Assembly: GCA_003427395.1 (NCBI GenBank)
Contig: BFEA01000232.1
Location: 188,790-225,615 of the forward strand
Source of the DNA: Chara braunii
Taxonomy: Eukaryota > Streptophyta > Charophyceae > Charales > Characeae
Reading direction: 5' to 3'
Length of the DNA stretch: 36,826 bases
Positions 28,495-36,659 of the stretch are shown here, piece after piece; position 1 is the first letter of the stretch; the number at the start of each line of letters is the position of its first letter. Made by a program: the position numbers and the translations under genes. Under the pieces are notes generated by a model, which worked only from the letters and a program-made list of their open reading frames with translations, ran no database searches and had not been told where the DNA came from.

Positions 28495-29560
28495 GTAGAT
28501 AACTCCCTAGCACATTGTTGTCTCTGTGGTCCTGCGTTTGCGCGATTCGTTAAAATGAAGCAGTTAGAAGGTTAGGATTTTGTAGCCTATGTTAGGCCAG
28601 TCACTGAGCCTAAGAAAGAGGAACCGACCAACCCAATCATTGCCAAGTTGTTGGACGAGTACGCAAATTTGTCAGAGGTTCCTTCAAGAGTAGTTGAGCG
28701 TCCCACCCAGCATCGCGTTGAGAAAGAACCTGGCAGTAAAACTCCCAAAGGAGCATTCTATAGAATGTCTCCTAAAGAACTAGAGGAGCTGCGTAAGGAG
28801 TTAGACAAACTCCTCGACAAGGGTTGGATTAGGCGCAATTCGTCTCCATCTGGAGCATTTGTTTTATTTGTCCCAAGAAAAGGGGAGAGTTGAGAATGTG
28901 CATTGACTACAGGGGTCCAAACGCGGTTATAGTCAAGAATGCAGAACCATGCCCCGAATAGATGATCTGCTTGATCATGTGCACGCTTGCAAGTCAGGGT
29001 ACCATCAGATTGAGGTCCATTCTGATGATCAATACAAAATATCGTTCAAGACTAGATATGGGCATTACGAGTTTATAGTGATGCCCTTTGGACTAACAAA
29101 TGCACCGGCCACTTTGTATGAATGATTTGTTTAGGTCGTGGTTAGACATATTTGTAGCAGTTCACTTATATGATATCCTATTCTTTAGTAAGACCCTCCA
29201 GGAGCATAAGACTCGTCTGAGGCAGATCTTGGAGAAGTTACGCGAGGCAAACTTCAAGATCAATGCGAAAACGTGTAAGTGGGCCAAGACCAAAATCTTG
29301 TACTTGGGCCACGTCTTAGATGGAGATGGTTTAAAACCTGAGGACAGTGAGATCACAATGATTAGGGACTGGCCAACTCCTCGTATGCTTATGGAATTGC
29401 GATCGTTCCTAGGATTGGCCAACTACTACAAAACATTCGTCAGGAACTTTTCTGTTTCCGCTGCTCCTCTTCGCATACTTCTAAAGAAAGAAGCAATCTG
29501 GAAGTGGGAGCAAGATTGCACCTCGACCCTAAAGAAGTTTAAGCGGGCCTTGGTAGAGTA
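28495..29560 (+). pseudogene. Reverse transcriptase (element 3)
   Basis: The entry region gives ERPTQHRVEKEPGSKTPKGA, RMSPKELEELRKELDKLLDK and [13 protein letters not shown] frameshift near 28885 leads to LRMCIDYRG and KNAEP...[14 protein letters not shown]. At about 28989 the usual FSKIDLK segment with the first catalytic Asp is deleted, giving [24 protein letters not shown] follows. After another frame change (29100) the polymerase box reads HLYD (29163-29174) in place of YLDD, so a second catalytic Asp is Tyr. The thumb motif RSFLGLANYYKTFVRNFS is preserved. It cannot polymerise. Confidence 0.9.
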
Positions 29561-29975
29561 TCCAGTCCTTAAGGTAGCTGATCCATCCTTACCCTTTGTC
29601 GTTACTACAGATGCGAGTCAATACGACATTGGTGTTGTTCTACAACAAGATGTTGGCAATGGGTACAGACCCGTAGAGTTCATGTCTGGTAGGTTGCCTT
29701 CAGAGAAGGTAGCAACCTCAACTTATGTGAGAGAACTCTACGCTCTCAGGCAAGCGTTATTTTTTGGAGACATTACTTGCTTGGGAGACACTTCAAAGTC
29801 TATTTTGAGCACGAGACACTCAGGTGGTTGAAAACGCAAGCCAAGATGACACCTAAGCTTACTAGGTCGTCTGCAGAGATAGATCAAATTGACTTCGAGC
29901 TTGAAGCCGTTAAAGGAAAGTACAACGTGGTAGCAGATGCTCTGAGTAGAAGAGGTTACTACTTTGGAGCAATCG
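29561..29975 (+). pseudogene. RNase H domain (element 3), frameshift at a T run
   Basis: VVTTDASQYDIGVVLQQ, RPVEFMSGRLPSEKV, YVRELYALRQAL, then in the next frame RHYLLGRHFKVYFEHETLRW (partly upstream of the visible start at 29777) and YNVVADALSRRGYYFG. Three of the usual acidic residues (TDAS, REL, ADAL) are kept; the SDHETL position reads FEHETL. The frame changes within a run of six T near 29760, a typical slippage site. The region was part of the gag-pol protein. Confidence 0.88.
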
Positions 29976-31479
29976 TTCACTATCTAGATATAGGATTCGA
30001 CGTGCAACAAAAAGTTAAAGATGCGTACGCTCAGGACCTTGTCTACAGTGACCTTCTAAAGAGAGGAAGAGAGGCTCCAAATAGTGAACCTAACTATTGT
30101 ACCACTGATGGATTATTGTTTGAGAAGATAGACATGATAGACAGACTATGCATTCCCAACAATGAAGGGATCCACAGTCTGATCTTAGGGGAATGTCACG
30201 ATACAAAAGGGCACTTCGGCTGGCAAAAGACATTAGCCAACCTGACCTGTGCCTTCACATGGCTTGGCATGAAAGTTGACTGCATAGAGTATGTTCGTAG
30301 TTGCAAAGTATGCCAGCGCAACAAAACTATGACGCGAGCCCCATTGGGTCTTCTCAGACTCTTTCCTATCCCTTCAGGACCTGGATAGTCTGTGTCCATC
30401 GATTTTATGGATGCTGGGGTTAGGAGTAGGCATGTCAAGAGCTAAGTCATGGTCATAGTCGATCGCTTGAGCAAATATGCAGTTTTTGTTCCTTTGCCTT
30501 CTGAGGCACTTACCGAGTTAGTTATAGAATTTTGTTTTGATTCCTGGGTAAGTGAACACAGTATTCCGCTGTCCATAGTTAGTGATAGAGATGTGCGGTT
30601 TACCAATCAGAATTGGAAGGAACTTATGAGAGTCTAAGTTGTTGATGTCATCTGGCCGTGATCCTGAGACTAACAGTCAAACTGAACAGATGAACAAGAT
30701 CCAGCAACAGATACTCATGATGTACATTAGATCAGATCAGATCAACTGGGACGAAATGCTTCCCAACGTACCTAGCGCCTACAACAACAATGTTCATCTA
30801 GCTACCAGCCGAACTCCTAACGAATTGCACAAGTCCTTTAGACCACGCAGGTCGTTTGAAGGACTGAACCGAGGCCAAATACAAAGACTGCCACCCATAA
30901 CTAGAGAGTTTGCACTACAATATGAAAAGGAAATTGCACAAGTGATTGACAACCTGAGGAAGGTTCAACATAGAATAAGAGAGCAAGCTAACAAGTCGTT
31001 GGCCATTGCAATTCCAGCTAGGTGATTTGGTCTGGGTCAAGTCAAAGGAGTTCGCCCCAGAGGAAAACATCTCACAAAAGTTATTCCCCGCGTATAGAGG
31101 ACCGTGGCCTGTCCTGGAAGTGAAAGGTGGAGAGGACGGACCTTCCTACACAGTAGAGATTCCACCACACCTCCACACATACCCAGTCTTCCATGTGTCT
31201 AAATTGCTGCCTTGTGTCACCATCCAGCAGTTTCCGTCGCGTCGATCGATGATTCCGCCAGATATGGATGGCACATATGACATAGAGCGTATTATAGAAG
31301 AGCATGCGTTTAGAACTGGGGGTAGGGGTCGTCCGCAGAAACAGTCAAAGGTTAGGTTCGCTTATCAGGAACCTGAGGACGACCGATGGTTCACAAGAAC
31401 TGAACTTTCAAAAACCGCCCCCGACATCGTCCATGCCTACGATAGAGCAAGAAAGGGAAAAGGCCCTGCATTGCATTGA
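29976..31479 (+). pseudogene. Integrase with C-terminal tail (element 3)
   Basis: The HHCC zinc-binding module is complete: ECHDTKGHFGWQKTLAN and SCKVCQRNK. The core has SIDFMDAG (first Asp), MVIVDRLSKYAVFVP, SDRDVRFTNQNW (second Asp) and TNSQTEQMN (Glu), so the D-D-E triad is kept. Stops at 30386-30388 (TAG) and 30443-30445 (TAA), and frameshifts near 30637 and 31015, break the reading. The C-terminal part has VWVKSKEFAPEENISQKLFP, YRGPWPVLEVKGGEDGPSYT and PPHLHTYPVFHVSKLLP. The tail YDIERIIEEH, GRGRPQKQSKVRFAY, DDRWFTRTELSKTAPDIVHA follows, with a stop at 31477. It ends 38 bp before the LTR. Confidence 0.92.
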
Positions 31480-31517
31480 AGTATTCTCGGAGGACCTCGG
31501 ATTTAGGCCGGCGGGAG

Positions 31518-32470
31518 TGAAACGGTTTTCACCTACAGCAGTAACAGATGCAGAACCCAGGGCTCGATCCCTAGACCTCCCCCTCACCCGTGTACAGTAC
31601 CCATTGACCTATGTCTTTGAACCCGCGACCTGTTCCCCAAAAGTCGTATGTTAGGCAACTGTACATAGTGCGGTCGTGAGTTTTTGACCCATAGACCTTA
31701 GGATAGGGAGTCATAGGGTTAGCGTAGGTCCTATCCGCTACAGTTCCGAAAGGTCAAGTCCATGACCTTCTAGAAGCATTAGAACGGGCTCTTTGCAGGT
31801 CTTAGGAGTCAGTCCGCAGCTGAGTCAGTGAAGGGCAGTCCTAGCACAGTCAGCAAAGGGCAGTCCCAGTCCTACCTAGTCCAGTCAGCAGTACCCAGTC
31901 CCGGTCACACGTTGTCTAGTCAGCAAGTACTATGTGGGACTGTGTACACCTCGGGCTCAGGGTCCGAGGGCAGACCAACAACGATCGGAAGTATAAAATA
32001 AGAGTCAGCGTCAAGTCATTCATTGATTCTACGTGTGAGCCGTGCGGAAGTGCTGTCGGAGTGTCTTGTGCTACGGAGGTCTACAGGTGCCCGAGGAAGA
32101 AGTGGGCAAAGAGAAGGAAGACGCGGCCATAAGCGCAAGTTAGCATAGGAGGTAGACGGCAGCTGTAGCTGCCACGTAGGATAGGGTAGGGAGTGTGTCT
32201 GTGCAGACTGTGTGTTGTGTCTGTATGTGTGTACGATATCCAGGGTGATCCGAGCGTGTGTGTGTGTGTGCGAATAAGTTGCTGGTGGATACAGTTGATT
32301 GGGTAAGAATTGTTGTCTGGCGCTGCGCGCCATATCCATCAGGACAAGTTTGAATCTGAGCTGTGTTCCTGGCCACGTTTATATCTAAGCTTTGTGTGGG
32401 CGCTGTGCGCGCCAAGTTCATTCGTCATCTGTTTGCATGCATGCCGAAGCAAGTTTGAGACAAGTCAGAT
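31518..32470 (+). mobile_element. Family A LTR, 3' LTR of gypsy element 3
   Basis: It starts TGAAACGGTTTTCACC directly after GGCGGGAG, a short G-rich run that may be the remains of the polypurine tract. TATAAAA is at 31992-31998, 474 bp from the start. It ends with GAGACAAGTCAGA, short of the usual TTGCA by a few bases, and runs straight into GGCGGCAGTTACCTG, which belongs to the 3' internal part of the short elements (compare 13525). So its right end was changed by recombination with a short element. Confidence 0.85.
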
Positions 32471-32604
32471 GGCGGCAGTTACCTGCCAGGTGAGACAGCG
32501 AGGAGGACGGCATCTTCTTCTTCTCCCTTGTCTCGCCCTCCATCTCTTCTCCCTCCTTCCTTCTTCTTCTTCTTCTTCTTCTTCTTCTTCTTCTTCTTCT
32601 TCTT
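32471..32604 (+). repeat. Fragment of short-element 3' end followed by (TTC)n
   Basis: GGCGGCAGTTACCTG...GAGACAGCGAGGAGGAC matches 13525-13566. A (TTC)n run covers 32560-32604. In 13581 the same sequence leads into an LTR; here it leads into the TTC run and then intron. Confidence 0.7.
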
Positions 32605-33184
32605 TCAGAAAGAGAGAGAGGTTACAGGCAGAGGTTACATTGGGCATGATGCCCAGGATCTGATTCGACATTTTGAGGCAGACAGTGATTGGACATTCGG
32701 GAGGGAGACTATTTTTGGACTTCGCTATCCCAATCTGGTCTTCTCCCTCACCTCCATCTTTGTCTCGCCTCTCCCACCATCTCTCATCCATGGTATCTCC
32801 CCCATGTGCGTGTGCAAGGAGGGACCTTGCTGAGTCTTCTGTTGTGCTACATTATGGTATTTTTCATATGTATCTGGATGTACATTGCTTGTTGATGCTT
32901 TGCTGACACTGCATTGTCCATTCGAGTCATTTTCATCACTTTGCGGATCCTTGGCTCCATAAATATTGCCCAACTAGGCATGTATCAATTGCCTCATTTT
33001 TAACAACACAAACATTATGGTTAATTTCAAATCGAAACATTGAAACATTGAAACATTGTGCTGAACTTTGAAACACAACACTGAAACATGAAACCAGTAC
33101 TTCTCGCGCAAGCCATCTGTACTAGACGATGATTATTCTGCTTGTCATCTCCTTGTGGCGCTCCCTGTCTACTGTTGTTACCAG
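32605..33184 (+). other. CK1 intron, 3' end
   Basis: AT-rich, mostly single-copy-looking sequence. GAAACATT occurs three times in tandem near 33038-33060. The end CTGTCTACTGTTGTTACCAG gives a normal pyrimidine-rich acceptor. Confidence 0.6.
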
Positions 33185-33255
33185 GTTTACATTATAGACT
33201 TTGGGCTGGCCAAGAAGTACAGGGATCCTAACACACATCAACACATCCCTTACAG
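33185..33255 (+). CDS. Casein kinase 1-like protein kinase, next internal exon (DFG motif)
   Basis: 71 bp encode [20 protein letters not shown] followed by IPY and the first two bases of an Arg codon (AG), so the exon ends in phase 2. It covers kinase subdomain VII: the Asp of DFG binds the metal and ATP. HIPYR is the CK1 family signature just after the activation segment start. It is preceded by TTACCAG and followed by GTAAGA, both good splice signals. Together with 968-1063 it gives an unbroken CK1 sequence, ANQ then VYI. The following exon (expected to begin with ENKNLTGTARY-like residues) is not found before 36826, so the next intron is more than 3.5 kb. Confidence 0.93.
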
Positions 33256-33268
33256 GTAAGATGGTTTG

Positions 33269-33394
33269 AAACAATATTTCACATTGAGAGTAGCAAAGTC
33301 ACAAGTAAATGACTTTAATTCCAGGCTGGGCAAACAATATTTCACATTGAGAGTAGCAAAGTCACAAGTAAATGACTTTAATTCCAGGCTGGGC
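33269..33394. repeat. 63-bp tandem duplication just inside the next intron
   Basis: A unit starting AAACAATATTTCACATTGAG occurs at 33269-33331 and 33332-33394, identical as far as I can read. It starts 14 bases after the exon end at 33255. There is no N nearby. It is a recent tandem duplication or an assembly duplication. Confidence 0.95.
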
Positions 33395-33599
33395 CGGCAA
33401 CCGGCTGATTCACCTACCCCGGTCCACCCGGATCGGTGGGGGTAGGGGTTGAACCAGAAAACCGGATTAGCCAAAAAAAGTGGGGTCCCTTTCAGCCTTC
33501 CAGATGGGTTTATGGGGGGTGGGTGTCTTGAGTGTGCAGACCCAGAAGCAGCAGCATGCACAGTGGATAGAAGACCAGTCCAACAACAGTGTGATTTAC

Positions 33600-34500
33600 A
33601 AGAATGTAAAGAAGAAAAGGATGATGAAAACAAGTTCAAGAAGAAGAAGAAGAACTTTCGAAGTTTGTGACTTAGGTGTGGTGAAAAAGAAAGATATCGT
33701 TGGCTATGGTAATCTGTGAGCGGGCAGCGTGGGAGGAAGAGGGGGATGAGGAGGAGGAGGAGGAGAAGAAGAAGAAGAAGAAGAGGAAGACTAATAACTT
33801 AAAGATGGCGAAAAAAAGAAACAGAAGTTCGCTACGCTTATGCCTATGGCTCAGCAGGGGAGAAGGAGAGGGGGAGGAGAAGAAGAAGAACCTCTGGAGT
33901 GCATAACTTTGGTGGGAGGGGGGGGGGGGGGCCGTTGGCTATGGTAGTATGTGACTGGGGGACGTGGGAGGAAGAGGGAGAGGAGGAGGAGAAGGAAAAG
34001 AAGAAGAAGACAAAGAAGAAGAGGAAGAAGAAGAGTAAGAAGAAGAAGAAAAAGAAGGGGAAGAACGAGATGACGAAGAAGAGGAAGAGGAGGGAACGGC
34101 GCTGCAAAAGGGTTGAGCAGGAGGATGAGGTGGAGGTCTCTCTCTCTCTCCAAGAACCCGACAAAAACGGATGAGGAGAACAAGATGAAGAATTACAAGA
34201 ACAAGAACAAGAAGGAGAAGAAGAGGAGGAGGAGGAGGAGGACAAAAGATGAAGAAGACGAGGAGGAGTAAAGATAAAGAATAAGATAAGGAGTAGGAGG
34301 AGGAGAAAAAGGTGAAGAAGAAGAAGACAGAGGAGGAAGACGAGGAGGAGGAGGAGGAAGAAGAAACGGTGGTGTAAAAGGTCCGTGGTGGCGGTCTCTC
34401 TCTCTCTCTCCTTCTCTCTCCCTCTGAGAACCAAGATGATGAAAGAAGCAGATGAAGAAAGAAGAAGAAGAAGAAGAAGAAGAATGTAGGAAAAAAAAAA
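33600..34500 (+). repeat. Long purine-rich tract with imperfect tandem units
   Basis: Over about 900 bp the plus strand is nearly all A and G, with GAAGAAG and GGAGGAGG runs and a G14 run at 33918-33931. A unit with TTGGCTATGGTA...GTGGGAGGAAGAGG recurs at 33700 and 33935 (period about 235). A unit with GGTCTCTCTCTC...GATGAAGAA recurs near 34136 and 34395. Open frames here consist of Glu/Lys or Ser/Phe/Leu runs and are not genes. Confidence 0.85.
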
Positions 34501-35230
34501 CTATCGACACTGGGTACGCCCACCTTTCAGCAGTTGACAGCGATGGGGGGGGCGGTGCTTTTTGGCAGGCGGGCATGGCGATGGCGCAGGGAGGCTTCGG
34601 CGGTGGCGGGCTGGGCGTCATCGATGGCGAGCAGCAGAACAACGGCATCTGCTGGGATGAGCGCGACGCGCTGCATGCCGGCGACGAGAGCGGGGGAGGT
34701 TGGTCGGGGCTAGGGGCTACGGGCGCTGGGGAGAGGGGCTACGGGCGCTGGGGAGAGGGGGGACTACTGCTGGGGAGAGGGTGGACTACCGTGTACAGCG
34801 CGTTTCGAATTTGAAACGCAACCAATTACGGCTGCCAATCCGTCAGATCTGCGGATGAAATCTGGCGCGTTTGAGTGTAAAAAAATGGGGCCATCGTTCG
34901 CCACGTTTTTTATGAAACGCGGCGGCCGATCCCCACTGATCATCGCAGATCGACAGCAGGTATCGGTCTCCGCGTTTCATCGAAAATCCAGGGCCCAGCA
35001 ACCCCAGTTTCCAGATAGCCTTATGGCAGCGGCCTCGCAGAGGCCGGGCAAGCGGTGGGGAATTCCAAACTTCCCTATACCTCTCCGCCAGGGAAATGCG
35101 CTGGGGTCCACTGAGCGCCTGCCGGGCTGGTCGACCGTCCGGTCCGACCAGCAGAGACCTGGTCGTGGAGGGGCCGTCGGTCCATCCGAGGACCAGCCCT
35201 GCCTTAAGTTGAGCATTTCGAGTAGCTATT
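34500..35230. repeat. GC-rich segment with clustered inverted repeats
   Basis: A 22-bp unit, GGGGCTACGGGCGCTGGGGAGA, starts at 34713 and 34735. Inverted repeats follow: GCGTTTC/GAAACGC (34800-34819); ATCCG/CGGAT around CAGATCTG (34838-34856); ATGAAACGCGG/CCGCGTTTCAT (34912-34922 and 34970-34980); GCTGGTCG/CGACCAGC (35126-35133 and 35145-35152). It may be a small non-coding DNA element, but no terminal repeats or target duplication were found. No gene is called; a Gly-rich frame at 34452-34814 is compositional. Confidence 0.55.
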
Positions 35231-35680
35231 GGCTGAAGTTTGGTTTGTGATGCTGTATGTAGTTCTCCGAAACCAGTTCTTACTTTTCCAAATAAATTCT
35301 TGCATGATTGAAACTCCTGCGCAAAATATTGCCGTAAACATGTATAATGCACTTCTAACCTCTAAGGTTATTAGATCTCATTTAAACCACTTGTACTTCC
35401 TAAAGTTGTGCCCATTAACAAGCCACAATTTCAGGAAACATATGTGCCAGTACAGAAGCGCCCAGATTCATCCGACTAGAAACGTTTCTACTCTATTTTT
35501 TTCCGCGGCCAATAGCTGGGCCAAGCACTGGTGGTTTAATGACAGGTTTGTTTGTTACTTAGGTATTACTGTTTTGCAATTGCTTTAAACCACCATTGCA
35601 CCTGCCGCATTGTAAATGCCTTGTTGGGCACCCACAACTTGCCTCAGGGTGGGTAAGGTTACTGGCTGCAGGTGGTGACC
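35231..35680 (+). other. Following CK1 intron, no gene seen
   Basis: AT-rich single-copy-like sequence between the inverted-repeat cluster and the next LTR. No exon of CK1 or other protein is recognised. Confidence 0.5.
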
Positions 35681-36361
35681 TGAAATGGTATTCACCAGTT
35701 CGCAGTAGCCGATGCAGATCCCAGGGCTCGATCCCTAGTTCCCCACCTTACCTGTGTACAGTACCTGTGTCAACCCGTAGAGTTGAACCTGCGACCTGTA
35801 GGACCGCCAGTGGTAGGTAGGACATCGTAGGTTACAGGGTATAGGGGATTCGAACTGTAGACCTGTCGGGTAGGAGTCCAGCCAGTCCGGTCCAGTCAAG
35901 CAAGTACCGTCTGGGACTGTGTACACCGTGGGCCAGGGAAACAGGGCAGACCAACGAGTCACAGAAGTATAAATCAAGAGGCCGCGCACAGCCATTCATT
36001 CATTCCTGCGGAAGCCATGCGGAAGCGCTGCCTCAGCGTCTTGTGCGAGGAGGTCTGCAGCATGCCCGAAGTCGAAGTGGGCCAGAAGAGCGTAGCATAG
36101 CGATAGCGTAGCGGCAGCCATAGCTTCCATAGCTGTAGTCAGTGTGTGTGTGTTGTGTGAGTGTGCAGAGTGATGCGTGTGGGATATCCAGGGTGATCCG
36201 GTGTGTGAACAGGAGTTGTTGGGCGCTGAGCCGCCATAGACAGTTGAAGCGAACTCTTATCTGGACACCATATCTCTGAGTTCTGTGTGGGCGCATGTCG
36301 CCAGTTTGCTGTGCTGCTGTTTACACGCATGAAAAGTGTGGATGAGACGCGTCTGATTGCA
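35681..36361 (+). mobile_element. Family A LTR, 5' LTR of an element leaving the window
   Basis: Starts TGAAATGGTATTCACC and ends GTCTGATTGCA, followed by a well-kept primer-binding site. TATAAAT is at 35968-35974, 287 bp from the start, so about 185 bp of U3 present in the other copies are missing. GGATATCCAGGGTGATCC lies near 36181. The left flank TGACC may be half of a target duplication; the other half would be outside the window. Confidence 0.87.
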
Positions 36362-36362
36362 T

Positions 36363-36374
36363 TGGTATCGGAGC
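36363..36374 (+). other. Primer-binding site (initiator tRNA-Met type)
   Basis: TGGTATCGGAGC differs from the canonical TGGTATCAGAGC at one base and starts two bases after the LTR end. It is the best preserved site of the family and supports the LTR boundary for all copies. Confidence 0.85.
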
Positions 36375-36517
36375 TGGTACCCGCTATTCCATTCGCGCCG
36401 TCGTGTGCAGGTACTGAGGCGCCATAGCAGAGGTGGCCGCTGAGGGACACAAGTCCGCCATAGCGGACCTGGGGTTGGAGAAGCCACCGCGCACCTCCGT
36501 GAAGATCATGATGAAGA

Positions 36518-36556
<39 letters not shown>

Positions 36557-36607
36557 GAGTGATACAAGACTGGGTTACTACCTGCTGCGCTAAGGATACC
36601 GCTACAC

Positions 36608-36659
<52 letters not shown>

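Larger units (their letters stand above)
23995..32470 (+). mobile_element. Ty3/gypsy-type retrotransposon 3 with family A LTR
   Basis: Leader, gag, RG-rich repeats, zinc knuckle, protease, RT, RNase H and integrase in order, then a family A LTR at 31518. This makes it the likely autonomous relative of the short non-coding elements at 12950-15964. Its own 5' LTR is not adjacent; the LTR at 15329-15964 with leader copy A may be the displaced 5' end. All genes carry stops or frameshifts. It is in sense orientation to CK1. Confidence 0.85.
1064..33184 (+). other. CK1 intron of about 32.1 kb filled with retroelements
   Basis: It starts GTTAGC after codon Gln (ANQ) and ends TTACCAG before codon Val of [12 protein letters not shown], so it is a phase 0 GT-AG intron of 32,121 bp. 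It contains three gypsy-type elements or large remnants, several LTRs, a non-coding LTR array, a SINE candidate and unassigned DNA. That the two exons belong to one transcript is an inference: they are on the same strand, in order, in matching phase, and neither is duplicated. A misassembly joining two copies is possible, because the window has one 130-bp gap and three single Ns. Confidence 0.8.

Noticed and set aside
33844-34523. Long open frames of Ser, Phe, Leu or Glu, Lys runs
   Set aside because: They follow from the purine-rich tract and occur in several frames on both strands. They have no domain and no start context.
34452-34814. Gly-rich 120-codon frame
   Set aside because: GC-rich tandem repeats produce it. 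The Gly runs stem from GGC/GGG words; no domain.
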